This document shows positions 54,315 to 64,000 of a stretch of DNA of 64,000 nt, one piece after another. Position numbers and translations under genes: made by a program. Numbering within the stretch: position 1 is the stretch's first letter; the number at the start of each line of letters is the position of its first letter. The notes under the pieces were generated by a model, which made no database searches, had not been told where the DNA came from, and was given only the letters and a program-made list of their open reading frames with translations. The stretch is from an uncultured Lactobacillus sp. Lineage in GTDB: Bacteria; Bacillota; Bacilli; Lactobacillales; Lactobacillaceae. Location: the NCBI GenBank assembly GCA_946477855.1, contig CAMKZU010000005.1:1-64000 (forward strand). Reading direction: 5' to 3'.

Positions 54315-55229
54315 TTATTCGCCTTTAAAAGTGCCGTTTTCTACCTGACTAATGAAATCAGCTAAATGTTTGTAATAAACGTCCGGATTATCAACCATGT
54401 GGTGGTGACCACCATTAGGAGTCGTAACTAAACGGGAATTAGGAATTTCCTTTTGCATAATCTGTGCCGTAGCGATTGGCATTGTTTCGTTTTCACCAAA
54501 GGTTAGTAGTGTAGGCACTTTAATATTTTTGAGCTGATTTCTAAAGTGCCAGTCTTTTAATTTACCAGTGATAACAAATTCGTTGTCACCTTGGAAGGCT
54601 TGGTAAACAGCGGAACCACCAATATCTTTTAGGTGATACAACTTAGACGGTTGTTTCCGGTCAACAAAGTTGATGTTTAGAATGTTAACGTCTTCTTGGT
54701 AACGGGCATTGCCATAGTCGTTATTCTGCTCGCATTCGTGCATAAAATCAATTTCGGTTTGGGGTAAAACCTCTTGGCGCCGGCGATTAACGGCTTTGAC
54801 ATAGTCATCAATATCATCAACCATTGAAGAAATAATTGCACCTTTTAAGTGTTGCCCATATTTGACGGCATATTCTTGTACCAAAAGTCCGCCCCAACTT
54901 TGTCCAATCAGGTAAAAATTGTCTAACCCCAATTTTTCTCTGACTTCATCAACTTCATCTAAGAAATAGTCGTAGGTTAAATACTTGCTGGCAATGGCTG
55001 GATCTGAGTAATCTGGCTGGTCGGAATAAAGAGAACCCAGTTGATCATACATTGTTACTTGAACGTTCAAGCCTTGCTTTTGCAGTTGTGCCGCGGTGTC
55101 TTCCCAGTATTCATGGTTGCCTCCGGGTCCACCGTGCAGAGCTAGTAAATGAATGTCTCCTTTACCCTGGGTATTTGTCCATAGGTGATAGCCATTATCA
55201 AGCGTAATAATCTTTGTACCTGTTTTCAT
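54315..55229 (-). CDS. pepI: Proline iminopeptidase (alpha/beta hydrolase)
   Basis: LALHGGPGGNHEYW, LIGQSWGGLLVQEYAVKYG. Confidence 0.9.
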   Translation of the reverse strand: MKTGTKIITLDNGYHLWTNTQGKGDIHLLALHGGPGGNHEYWEDTAAQLQKQGLNVQVTMYDQLGSLYSDQPDYSDPAIASKYLTYDYFLDEVDEVREKLGLDNFYLIGQSWGGLLVQEYAVKYGQHLKGAIISSMVDDIDDYVKAVNRRRQEVLPQTEIDFMHECEQNNDYGNARYQEDVNILNINFVDRKQPSKLYHLKDIGGSAVYQAFQGDNEFVITGKLKDWHFRNQLKNIKVPTLLTFGENETMPIATAQIMQKEIPNSRLVTTPNGGHHHMVDNPDVYYKHLADFISQVENGTFKGE

Positions 55230-55383
55230 ATTTTTCTCCTTTTTATTATCAGTTAGACTCTATTTTAGCTCATTATAATTGAAAGAAGAACAAATCAAAA
55301 ATGAAAAATGTTTTAAAGAAACAGCCTTTATTAAGCGCTTACGTGTTACAATGAGATTATTACTTTAGATAAAATTAAGGAGA

Positions 55384-56136
55384 ATGAAAATGGCTGAACC
55401 CAAATGGTTAAAAGATATGGACAAAGACCAATATTTAAAGGAAGATTTTGATGCCCAAGGTAAAAGCCGGTATACTGTAGCAGGCCTGACTAAGAACGAT
55501 CCAGATTGGCTTGATAAAGCGGCAGAAAAAACACATGCTGCTACGGGCGACGATTATGTCAAGCTTGATAGCGGGCTGTTAACGGTTAATCAAATCAACT
55601 GGATGCTGCGCAATACCATCGGTGAACTAACTTTTGTTGACGATAATAACCAATTCTTGTGGTACAACCGTCCGGTTGATCCTAATGTCAAAATGAAGGC
55701 TAAAAGGGTACCGGCACAAGTAGGAAATACGATGGGTGAGGTTCATCCCGATGTACGTGATGTCATTCCGGAAGCTAAAAAAGTTGTCCATGCTTTGCGG
55801 ACCAAAGAAGGCGGACACGACACGGTTTACATGCCAGTACCAACTGGCAACCTTAAGCAATTGGTTTTGCATTATTATAAGCGTGTTGAAGATGATGAAG
55901 GCAATTATGCCGGTATTTATGAATGGGTGCAGGACCTTTATCCGTTAGTAAAATACTTCTGTGAAACAACGGGACAAAAGCTGGTAGTTGATCCAGACGC
56001 TACAACAGGAGCTACATATAGGAGAAATTCCGATCCTGATGCTCAGACCGGAGCTTCAACTAAGGCTGCAGCAGCTGCAGAAGAAGAGGCCAAGGCAGTT
56101 GAGCCGGACACTGCAACAGGAGCTTCTCATAACTAA
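55384..56136 (+). CDS. PAS-domain protein with repeated acidic C-terminal tail
   Basis: PAS-like region (LRNTIGELTFVDDNNQFLWYN...YYKRVEDDEGNYAGIYEWVQDL); tail with DPDATTGAT/DPDAQTGAS/EPDTATGAS. Confidence 0.75.
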   Translation: MKMAEPKWLKDMDKDQYLKEDFDAQGKSRYTVAGLTKNDPDWLDKAAEKTHAATGDDYVKLDSGLLTVNQINWMLRNTIGELTFVDDNNQFLWYNRPVDPNVKMKAKRVPAQVGNTMGEVHPDVRDVIPEAKKVVHALRTKEGGHDTVYMPVPTGNLKQLVLHYYKRVEDDEGNYAGIYEWVQDLYPLVKYFCETTGQKLVVDPDATTGATYRRNSDPDAQTGASTKAAAAAEEEAKAVEPDTATGASHN

Positions 56137-56160
56137 AAATAAATTAAATATTTGCAAGTG

Positions 56161-56192
56161 GTAGTTAGACTGGTTCTAACTACTTTTTTGTT
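56161..56192 (+). terminator. Intrinsic terminator
   Basis: GTAGTTAGACTGGTTCTAACTACTTTTTTG. Confidence 0.85.
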
Positions 56193-56354
56193 ATACTGAT
56201 AATATGTAGGCTTATAAACACAGTTAGAGCCTAGAAGGAGGAAAATAGCTATTCTTAACTATATTTGGTAGATATAAAACGATTAATAGCAGCTTTTATA
56301 AGCGTATTAATTATAAAAAATAGGTTGAATTATTTTCATAGAGGTAATTATGTT

Positions 56355-56804
56355 ATGACTTTTTACACACTTAAATATATTGAGCAAAATCAAAATACCA
56401 GTAAAACCATTCTATATGTTTTGATTGCAGTCGCAGCTTTGACTATGATTGCTTTCACCGTTCTTTATCTCAGGCACAGATTTGATACCCGTTACCGTGA
56501 TTTAGGGATTATTGCGCTATTATTTTTATTATTATTTATGGGAACGCAATATGAGAAATACGTACAAACCAATGTAGTAAAATCGCAGTCGGAACAAATT
56601 GGCCCCTTTATCAAATCAGTGGCTAAAGATCATAAGGTTCCGGTCTCTGATGTGATGGTCAATTCTACCACGCTGCAAGATGGCTTAATTGTCAGAGTTG
56701 ATTCAAAAGACATTGATTACCAGTTGGAATTAAATGATGACAATAATTCATATACATTAAAGCAGGCACACGTAATCAATCACAAAGTCGATGTCAAGAA
56801 TTAG
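56355..56804 (+). CDS. DUF3290-family membrane protein
   Basis: MTFYTLKYIEQNQ...; start after GAGGTAATT; pairs with a downstream DUF421 gene. Confidence 0.8.
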   Translation: MTFYTLKYIEQNQNTSKTILYVLIAVAALTMIAFTVLYLRHRFDTRYRDLGIIALLFLLLFMGTQYEKYVQTNVVKSQSEQIGPFIKSVAKDHKVPVSDVMVNSTTLQDGLIVRVDSKDIDYQLELNDDNNSYTLKQAHVINHKVDVKN

Positions 56805-56816
56805 GAGGAAGCAATA

Positions 56817-57452
56817 ATGAATTATACGCAGCTTTTTATTAAATTTGTTTTAGGTGTGTTAACTTTAATTTTTCAAATCAATGTTTTTGGCAAGAGTAAC
56901 ATTGCTCCCACAACCGCTTTGGACCAACTGCAAAACTATGTTCTTGGTGGCATAATTGGTGGTGTTATCTATAATGCCAATATTTCCGTTTTACAGTTTC
57001 TGCTGGTTTTGATTGTTTGGACACTGGTGGTCTTTATTTTGAAGTTTGCCCGGGAACACAGTAACTTTATACGTAGTTTGATTGATGGTAAGCCAATTCA
57101 AATAGTTAAAAACGGACAAGTTTTACCGCGTAATTGCTTATCTGCTGGACTTTCGGCCAATGAATTAATGTTCAAATTACGCAGTCAGGGCATCTATTCT
57201 GTTGATCAAGTGAAAAATTGTATCTTTGAAAAGAATGGTCAACTAACCGTGATCAAAAAAGATGAAAATAATGTCCGTTTTCCTTTAATTAATGATGGTC
57301 AAATCAACCAAGATGTGCTTGAATCTATTAATAAGGATGAAGATTGGTTGAATGAACAGCTCAAAAAAGCTGGTTATGATGACCCCAGTGATATCTTTTT
57401 AGGTGAATTTGAAAATGGTCAAGTTTCTTTCACGGGTTATAAGCAAAAATAG
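56817..57452 (+). CDS. DUF421-family (YetF-like) membrane protein
   Basis: N-terminal TM segments, then RSLIDGKPIQIVKNGQVLPRNC and LMFKLRSQGI. Confidence 0.85.
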   Translation: MNYTQLFIKFVLGVLTLIFQINVFGKSNIAPTTALDQLQNYVLGGIIGGVIYNANISVLQFLLVLIVWTLVVFILKFAREHSNFIRSLIDGKPIQIVKNGQVLPRNCLSAGLSANELMFKLRSQGIYSVDQVKNCIFEKNGQLTVIKKDENNVRFPLINDGQINQDVLESINKDEDWLNEQLKKAGYDDPSDIFLGEFENGQVSFTGYKQK

Positions 57453-57465
57453 AAAAGGGAAGTAA

Positions 57466-58287
57466 ATGGAGAATTTGAATAAGGCGCAAAACTTAGTGCA
57501 AAATGCGGAAGCTGTGGTGGTAGTTGCTGGTAATGGTTTAGCTAAAGCGGAAGGGCTTGACCTTTTAGGTGAAGAAAATTTTGAGCGGGCTTTTCCAGAT
57601 ATTGTGCAAAAATATGATGTCCACTCTGTAGGCTATGCACTTGACCAGCACCTTTCTTCCTGGTCTGAAAAGTGGCAATTATGGTCCAGCCTTATTCAAA
57701 AATATTCTCTGGCATATCGTCCCAGTGAGACATTAAAACAATTAAAGCAGTTAATTGGTAACCGACAATATTTTATTGCTACCTCAACTTTTGGTCATTT
57801 TTTCGAAACTGCAGGTTTTAACGAAAATCGTATCTTTAACGTTTTTGGGGACTGGACCAAGATGCAGTGTTCCAGTGGTGTCAATCATGGTCTGCAAGAC
57901 TCTTACAACGTGGTGCAAAAATTTGTTGCAGCTGAGTCAAGAGCAGCTTTAGAACATCTGGTTCCCAAGTGTGAAGTTTGCGGACAGCCATTGGAAATTC
58001 ACATGCCTTTAAACGATCATTTTTACCCAGATACCGACTCCAATAGCCGTTTCCGTTGGTTTTTGACTGGCAATGAGGACAAAAATACGGTCTTTTTAGA
58101 ACTGGGTGTTGATGAAACCAGTCCGCAATTGCGTGAGCCAATTGAGCATTTGGTTGCCGAATACCCGCAGTGGTCGTACGTTGCTGCAGATTTCCCGCAA
58201 GAAACGTTACTGCCCGAAATTCAGGAGCGTAGTGCCGGCGTGAATGGAGATACAGCGAGTTTAATTAATTATTTAGTGACGGAGTAA
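57466..58287 (+). CDS. SIR2/sirtuin-like protein with atypical active-site motifs
   Basis: VVVVAGNGLAKAEGLDLLG; IATSTFGHFFETAGF; PKCEVCGQPLEIHM. Confidence 0.75.
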   Translation: MENLNKAQNLVQNAEAVVVVAGNGLAKAEGLDLLGEENFERAFPDIVQKYDVHSVGYALDQHLSSWSEKWQLWSSLIQKYSLAYRPSETLKQLKQLIGNRQYFIATSTFGHFFETAGFNENRIFNVFGDWTKMQCSSGVNHGLQDSYNVVQKFVAAESRAALEHLVPKCEVCGQPLEIHMPLNDHFYPDTDSNSRFRWFLTGNEDKNTVFLELGVDETSPQLREPIEHLVAEYPQWSYVAADFPQETLLPEIQERSAGVNGDTASLINYLVTE

Positions 58288-58297
58288 CTGATTTTCA

Positions 58298-59251
58298 ATG
58301 AGTATTTATGTAAAAAATGGCGTGCTGCATGTTTCTGGCGTTCAAGATAAAATAAGGGGCAAAGGGCAGGAATGGCCTGATTTTATCGCAGACTATACCA
58401 TGCTTGATATTGAAACCACAGGCTTAAACCCATATCGCGATCATGTGACCGAAATGGGCGCAGTTAAAGTACGTAACAATAAGGTCGTAGATGAATTTAG
58501 CCAGTTAGTAGTTTATCCGCGTTCAAACCATGTTCCCAGTTTTATCACCAAGCTAAACGGTATTACTGAAGAACTGCTGCTTAAAGAAGGAAAGCCCGTA
58601 AAAGAAGTAATGACGGCTTTTCGCAGTTTTATTGGTGATGATATTATCATTGGTTATAATGTCAATTTTGACTTAAATTTCCTGTATGATTTGACACAAA
58701 AGTTTCATTTGCCCGAACTAAATAATGACTATGTTGATGTTTTGCGTCTAGCTCGCGTTTATTATCCCAAGCAGCATAACCGCTTGCTTGACTGTATTCA
58801 ACGCGCGGGTATTGCCCAAGTAGAGCAGCATCATGGACTGGATGATTCTCTTGATACTAAAAAAGTTTATGATGATTTTCGCCAGCATTTTACACCCGAA
58901 CTTTTAGAAAAAGCACAAGGCAAACTAAAAAACTTTGATTTATTACAAGATGAACTTGATACTTGGGAATTGGGCTTTCGTAACCCGGTTAACAATAAGA
59001 AGATTGCTTTTGCTCCCGAAGTAGAAATAGATGCTGCTGAAGCTGCGCAAATGGTTAATAACATGAATGGGATTGCGCAAACTGGGGTTAAAGCGGATAC
59101 TGATTATTTAATTATGAGCGATGATGGCTTTTTTAGTAAAAGCAATGCGGAAGCTCTCAAAGCGAAAGAATTTAATCGCGCTGGTAGTAAAATTAAGCGT
59201 CTGTCTGAAAGCTATTTCTTAAATATGCTTGATGAATGGGCTAGGAGTTAA
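58298..59251 (+). CDS. 3'-5' exonuclease (DnaQ / PolC epsilon-type)
   Basis: YTMLDIETTGLNPYRDHVTEMGAVKV, VNFDLNFLYD, RLLDCIQRAG exonuclease motifs. Confidence 0.9.
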   Translation: MSIYVKNGVLHVSGVQDKIRGKGQEWPDFIADYTMLDIETTGLNPYRDHVTEMGAVKVRNNKVVDEFSQLVVYPRSNHVPSFITKLNGITEELLLKEGKPVKEVMTAFRSFIGDDIIIGYNVNFDLNFLYDLTQKFHLPELNNDYVDVLRLARVYYPKQHNRLLDCIQRAGIAQVEQHHGLDDSLDTKKVYDDFRQHFTPELLEKAQGKLKNFDLLQDELDTWELGFRNPVNNKKIAFAPEVEIDAAEAAQMVNNMNGIAQTGVKADTDYLIMSDDGFFSKSNAEALKAKEFNRAGSKIKRLSESYFLNMLDEWARS

Positions 59252-59267
59252 AAAGAGCTAAGTTAAG

Positions 59268-59303
59268 AGTCCTGAAAGTTTGCCTACTTTTAGGACTTAT
59301 TTT
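59268..59303 (+). terminator. Intrinsic terminator
   Basis: AGTCCTGAAAGTTTGCCTACTTTTAGGACTTATTTTG. Confidence 0.7.
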
Positions 59304-59391
59304 GTTAATAGATTTGTCTTTTTATTGTTCCGGTTGCAAACAGCAGTTCGTTTAGCTATACTTAATTATTATTAAATAAGGAGCAATTTGA

Positions 59392-60267
59392 ATGGCACGC
59401 AGGCGAGGCAGACGGAGCAATAAAGCCAATATCAGCGACTTCTGGGCAATAGTTATTCTGGTTTTATTTTTAATCTGGGTTATTTCAACTAAAGGCGGCT
59501 CCGATCCGAATGGGCACCAAACGATTGACAGAATTACCCGCAGTGACCATCAGAAAAATAATAAGATTACGCAGGCAAAACCGGCAGCTAAAGTTTATGG
59601 TGGTTTATCAAGTCAAGATTATCAAAAATTAGCTAATTTAGATTTTAAGAGTGGCAGTTCTGCATATATTACGGTTAATAATGATCACTCAACTTTGATT
59701 AAAAATGCTTGGCGGGTTAACCGCGTCATTTATGCGAATTTAGACAGCCTAAACCGCACTTCACATTCCAACACGGCTTTTTTACAAAAAAGGAATGTGG
59801 CAAATGATAGCCTTAGAGTGCGACAATTCGTTGAGCCTACCGGTTGGCACTACAATCGGCGTAACGGTACCCAAATTTATAATCGTGGGCATTTGATAGC
59901 CTATTCGGTTTCTGCCGGTATTGATCAAGAGGGTAATTTTAATCCTGACAATCTTTCCGGTGATCAAAATAATCCTAAAAATTTGTTCACCCAGTCTGCT
60001 TTTTCGAACCAGCGAATCCAGACCATGTTTGAGAGTCGTATTCGTGTAGCCTTGAGACAGAATAAAAAAGTGATTTATCAAGCCACCCCTATTTTTCGCG
60101 GTGAAGAACTAATGGCACGGGGAATTAACTTGCAGGCTGTTTCTACTGACGGTGAACTTGATTTTAACGTTTACTTATTTAACGTTCAGCCGGGCTACTC
60201 TTTTAACTATAATAATGGGCGGGCTAAGGTTGATCATGAGATGCTGGTTGAAGAAAATTATAATTGA
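59392..60267 (+). CDS. DNA/RNA non-specific endonuclease (membrane-anchored, EndA-like)
   Basis: YNRGHLIAYSVSAG...NLFTQSAFSNQRIQTMFESRIR; N-terminal TM. Confidence 0.9.
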   Translation: MARRRGRRSNKANISDFWAIVILVLFLIWVISTKGGSDPNGHQTIDRITRSDHQKNNKITQAKPAAKVYGGLSSQDYQKLANLDFKSGSSAYITVNNDHSTLIKNAWRVNRVIYANLDSLNRTSHSNTAFLQKRNVANDSLRVRQFVEPTGWHYNRRNGTQIYNRGHLIAYSVSAGIDQEGNFNPDNLSGDQNNPKNLFTQSAFSNQRIQTMFESRIRVALRQNKKVIYQATPIFRGEELMARGINLQAVSTDGELDFNVYLFNVQPGYSFNYNNGRAKVDHEMLVEENYN

Positions 60268-60588
60268 TGTGTTCTAGAAAAATGAAAACAAATAGGCAAA
60301 TGTTCGGATAAAATAGTAATTAATATATACAGGAATTAAAAGGGGCAACGGTAAGATTTACAGCTGCCTTTTTTGTTAATGGTAATATGAGAAAAAGAGA
60401 ACATTAAATACTATTTTGATAAAATAATTAGCGATTTACACAAGTAATACGAATATTTAGGTCAAAAAGGTGCTTATCACAACTGAACTCCGAATTTTCA
60501 TTAAGCAAATAAGGTTGTGTTCTAAGGATTTTTATCATAAAATTAAAGAAGTAAAAAGTAAAATACAAATTATAGTGGTGCGAGTTAA

Positions 60589-61674
60589 ATGGATAACAAT
60601 AAGTTTGTTGAAGTAAAAAATTTGCGGAAAGTTTATGACAATGGGCATGAGGCGATCAAAAATGTCAGCTTTTCTGTTAAAAAAGGAGATCTGGTCTGTT
60701 TGCTTGGACCGTCTGGGTGCGGTAAAACAACCATTTTAAATATGCTGGCAGGCCTTTTGAACCCTACAGAGGGAGATATTTTATTTAACGGTAAGTCAGT
60801 TATAAAAGTTGCGCCTAAAGATCGCCATATTGGCTACGTTTTTCAAAATTACGCATTGTATCCTCATATGACTGTTTTGCAAAACGTAATGTTTCCGCTA
60901 ATTGTGGGAGCTAATAAAAAGTCTAAAGCTGAAGCTAAAGAAATTGCTACTAAATATATGGAGTTGACTCAAATTACTGAGCTGGCTGACCAAAAGCCGG
61001 GTAATCTATCCGGTGGCCAGCAGCAAAGAGTGGCAATTGCCCGCGCCTTAGTGCAAGAACCTCAAATTCTGCTGATGGATGAGCCATTAAGCAATTTGGA
61101 TGCCAGATTGCGTCTGAAAATTCGTGAAGAAATACGGTCACTGGTAAAAACCGTAGGGATCACGACCCTCTTTGTCACCCACGACCAAGAAGAAGCGTTG
61201 TCTATTGGTGATAAGATTATTTTGTTTAATGATGGCATTATTCAACAAGATGATTTAGGCCAAAACTTCTATTTGGAACCTAATAATTATTTTGTAGCCA
61301 ATTTTGTAGGCAATCCGGTAATCGATAATTTTAAAGTAACTAAAACAGCAAATGAAATAAAGTCAAGCCAATTTACGATAAATCTTGCCGATATGGAGCA
61401 GTCACGTTTTAAGCGTGAACTCCCAGACGGCGAGTATGTCTTATCTGTACGACCAGAAAATATTGTTCCCGACCCTGATGGCCTTTTTGAAACAAAAGTG
61501 GACGATATTGAATTAATTGGACGTGAACGAATTTTAAAATTTACATTTGATAATCAGCAAGTGCGTTCACTAATCAACTTAGAAGCTCCAATTAAACATG
61601 GTGATGTAGTAAAACTGAAAATGCGGCTAAATAGGGTATTCCTGTTTACCCCTGAAGGAGAGCGAGTTTACTAA
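60589..61674 (+). CDS. ABC transporter ATP-binding protein (UgpC/MsmK-type)
   Basis: LLGPSGCGKTTILNMLAGL, LSGGQQQRVAIARALVQEPQILLMDEPLSNLDARLR; C-terminal regulatory domain. Confidence 0.95.
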   Translation: MDNNKFVEVKNLRKVYDNGHEAIKNVSFSVKKGDLVCLLGPSGCGKTTILNMLAGLLNPTEGDILFNGKSVIKVAPKDRHIGYVFQNYALYPHMTVLQNVMFPLIVGANKKSKAEAKEIATKYMELTQITELADQKPGNLSGGQQQRVAIARALVQEPQILLMDEPLSNLDARLRLKIREEIRSLVKTVGITTLFVTHDQEEALSIGDKIILFNDGIIQQDDLGQNFYLEPNNYFVANFVGNPVIDNFKVTKTANEIKSSQFTINLADMEQSRFKRELPDGEYVLSVRPENIVPDPDGLFETKVDDIELIGRERILKFTFDNQQVRSLINLEAPIKHGDVVKLKMRLNRVFLFTPEGERVY

Positions 61675-62540
61675 TGAAGACAAATCAGAAAAAGGCTTGG
61701 CTTTTTTTAGCACCAACAATTATTTTCGTCACTCTGTTTAGCATTTATCCTATTTTACGTGCATTTGGCATGAGTTTTCAGGGTGGTTCCTTAATTGACT
61801 TACACTGGAATGGTTTTAGCAACTACCAGTATATTTTTAACGACCCAGAATTTTGGCTGGCTATCAAGAATACCGTTCTATATGCCGTTATTTCAGTGCC
61901 GGTTGGACTGGCAATCTCAATTATGCTGGCCTGGATTATTTTTGATAAGGTAAAGCATAAGTCATTTTTTGAAACCACATTCTTCATGCCTTATGTTACT
62001 TCGACGATTGCGATTGGTATTGTTTTTCGTTACATCTTCAATGGTGATTACGGGATGCTGAACTTTCTGCTCAGGTCACTGCACCTGCCAGCTCCTGACT
62101 GGATTGATGATCCGGCAATGTCTTTGACGACTATTATTATCTTTGGTATTTGGTCGTCGCTAGCTTTCAACATAGTTATTTTGATGGGGGCACTACGTAA
62201 TATTGATCCCAATTTTTACACTATTGCCGATATGTATGGTGCAAGCGGGCGCGATAAGTTCTGGCGCATTACCATGCCCGAACTAGTTCCTACCATTGCA
62301 TTTCTACTTACCATGAATGTGATAGGGGCATTTAAAATTTATACATCTGTTTATGCGCTCTTTAACGGGCAGGCCGGAGTCGGAAATTCAGGGACAACCG
62401 CCGTCTTCTATATTTACAATAAGTTCCAAATAGTTGGCACTCCTGGAGTTGCGATGGCGGCGACAGTGATCTTGTTCCTGATAATTCTGTTTGCTACATT
62501 TTTGCAGCGAAAAATGATGAAGAAGGTAGGAGAAAATTAA
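61674..62540 (+). CDS. ABC transporter permease (UgpA/MalF-type)
   Basis: EAA-like loop IADMYGASGRDKFWRITMPELVP. Confidence 0.93.
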   Translation: MKTNQKKAWLFLAPTIIFVTLFSIYPILRAFGMSFQGGSLIDLHWNGFSNYQYIFNDPEFWLAIKNTVLYAVISVPVGLAISIMLAWIIFDKVKHKSFFETTFFMPYVTSTIAIGIVFRYIFNGDYGMLNFLLRSLHLPAPDWIDDPAMSLTTIIIFGIWSSLAFNIVILMGALRNIDPNFYTIADMYGASGRDKFWRITMPELVPTIAFLLTMNVIGAFKIYTSVYALFNGQAGVGNSGTTAVFYIYNKFQIVGTPGVAMAATVILFLIILFATFLQRKMMKKVGEN

Positions 62541-63365
62541 ATGAAACGAATTCGCTTAGGGGTTTTATTCAGTTACATTATTTTATTTATCTTTGCCGTC
62601 ATTACCGTTTTTCCCTTTATTTATATGATTTTAGGCGGTTTGATGAGTTTTCAGGAAACTACCTCAATTCCCCCTACACTAATTCCGCATCACTTTGAGT
62701 GGTCCAACTACGCTACAGTTTTTGCGCGGGCACCATTTGGTCGTTACTTTTTCAATACGGTCTTAACTGCCAGCGTCACTACGATCGTTAGTTTGTTTAA
62801 CTCTTTATTAGGTGCGTTTGCGATGGTTAACTTGCGCTTTAAGGGCAAAGGCTTAATTCAATTGGTGCTTTTGTCACTATTGATGGTTCCAGGAGAAGCA
62901 ATCATCTTTACTAACTATAATACGATTGCGCACATGGGTTTATTGAACACTTATGTGGGTCTGGTCTTACCATTCTTGACTTCTATTTTCTACATGTATT
63001 ACTTGCAAAGCTACTTTGGTTCAATCTCAGATACGATTTATAAAGCTGCTATGATTGATGGAGCGAGCGATTGGGATTACATCTGGAAAATTTTAGTCCC
63101 GATGTCAAAAGGCGGTTTATTTACTGTCGGTCTTTTAAGTTTCATCTCTGGTTGGAATTCTTTCCTTTGGCCTTTGCTTGTAACAAATGAAGATACTATG
63201 AGGCTACTTAATAACGGCTTGTCAGCCTTTGCTTCTGATGCCGGTAGTGAAACGCAGCTGCAATTAGCCGCTGCAACCCTCACTGTCTTGCCTATTTTAA
63301 TCTTGTACTTAATCTTTAGAAAACAGATTATTAAGGGGGTAGTGCGTAATGACCTCAAAGGCTAA
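62541..63365 (+). CDS. ABC transporter permease (UgpE/MalG-type)
   Basis: EAA-like loop AAMIDGASDWDYIWKILVPMSKG. Confidence 0.93.
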   Translation: MKRIRLGVLFSYIILFIFAVITVFPFIYMILGGLMSFQETTSIPPTLIPHHFEWSNYATVFARAPFGRYFFNTVLTASVTTIVSLFNSLLGAFAMVNLRFKGKGLIQLVLLSLLMVPGEAIIFTNYNTIAHMGLLNTYVGLVLPFLTSIFYMYYLQSYFGSISDTIYKAAMIDGASDWDYIWKILVPMSKGGLFTVGLLSFISGWNSFLWPLLVTNEDTMRLLNNGLSAFASDAGSETQLQLAAATLTVLPILILYLIFRKQIIKGVVRNDLKG

Positions 63366-64000
63366 GACTACCATTACCTTTTATAACGGCTTGAATACCA
63401 TTGGTGGACCGATGATCGAAGTCGCTTACCGCAATTCGCATATTTTATTTGATTTGGGTGAAGTCTACAGACCGGAGCTAAATCTGCCCGATGAAAAGTA
63501 TCAGACTTTAGTTAACAACCAGTTAATTGGGGATGTGCCCAACTTTTATGATCCCGAATTAACTGGGCAACCACTTGATCATGAGCGGTGGACACATGCG
63601 GCAGCTTACATGTCGCACCTTCACCTTGATCACAGCAAGGCTATGAATTTTTTGGCACCTGAAATACCTTTGTATGCTGGGCCGCTTACCGCTAAGATGC
63701 TGCCGGCTTTGAACGAAAAAGGGGACTTTCTGCTTCCAGCTGCTGGTCATGAGCCGAGCTATACTCGTCCCATTATTGCGGCGCAGTACCAAAAGCCGAT
63801 TGAAGTGGGCGATATTACAATGACGGTTTGGCCTAGTGACCACGATGCCTATGGTGCGACTGGACTTATTGTCAAGACACCTGATTTAGCAATTGCATAT
63901 ACTGGTGATATTCGCTTACACGGTTATCACCCCGATTGGGTCAAAAAATTTTTGACAGCTGCAAAAGAATGCGATGTTTTGATTACTGAGGCAACTGGGT
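63349..64000 (+). CDS. MBL-fold metallohydrolase, partial (runs off window)
   Basis: MTSKAKTTITFYNGLNTIGGPMIEVAYRNSHILFDLGEVYRPELNLPD...AAYMSHLHLDHSKAMNFLAPEIPLYAG...DHDAYGATGL...YTGDIRLHG; open to the window end, so absent from the ORF track. Confidence 0.85.
   Translation, partial: MTSKAKTTITFYNGLNTIGGPMIEVAYRNSHILFDLGEVYRPELNLPDEKYQTLVNNQLIGDVPNFYDPELTGQPLDHERWTHAAAYMSHLHLDHSKAMNFLAPEIPLYAGPLTAKMLPALNEKGDFLLPAAGHEPSYTRPIIAAQYQKPIEVGDITMTVWPSDHDAYGATGLIVKTPDLAIAYTGDIRLHGYHPDWVKKFLTAAKECDVLITEATG

Noticed and set aside
1-64000. tRNA or rRNA genes, prophage or a canonical anti-phage island other than the CRISPR locus
   Set aside because: No supporting sequence signatures seen.

Overview
Low-GC Firmicutes chromosome window, most likely Lactobacillus sensu stricto. 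A bee-gut-associated lineage is possible from the many PTS operons and the BspA-like adhesin, but that is inference only. Contents, left to right: (1) a decayed IS3-type transposase; (2) a minus-strand GatC/kinase/aldolase operon that encodes a GlpP-family antiterminator and has a strong terminator in its leader plus a promoter/cre overlap; (3) an FMN-riboswitch ribDEBAH operon; (4) a BspA/DUF285 MucBP surface protein with a variant sorting motif; (5) mannitol and L-sorbose PTS operons; (6) an enolase-superfamily dehydratase/PTS/RpiR cluster; (7) an ABC transporter with two paralogous substrate-binding proteins; (8) a sigma-54 module (LevR-type activator, canonical -24/-12 promoter, mannose-type PTS, MgtC-like protein, RpoN); (9) a complete type II-A CRISPR-Cas locus with antisense tracrRNA and a 6-repeat array; (10) assorted genes (MFS, GT2, proline iminopeptidase, PAS protein, DUF3290/DUF421, SIR2-like, exonuclease, endonuclease); (11) a sugar-type ABC operon with an MBL-fold gene cut by the window end. 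The most notable find is a pair of unannotated leaders at 33.68-33.93 kb and 35.09-35.33 kb (minus strand), upstream of the two substrate-binding protein genes. Each encodes a short Tyr-rich peptide (MKYYIKHISQLNNRYYFSYFR and MITFSKQLNNRYYLSYYR) followed by a six-segment cascade of mutually exclusive RNA pairings ending in an intrinsic terminator at the gene's RBS. This looks like ribosome-mediated tyrosine attenuation rather than a T-box. All calls were made by eye, with no database search.
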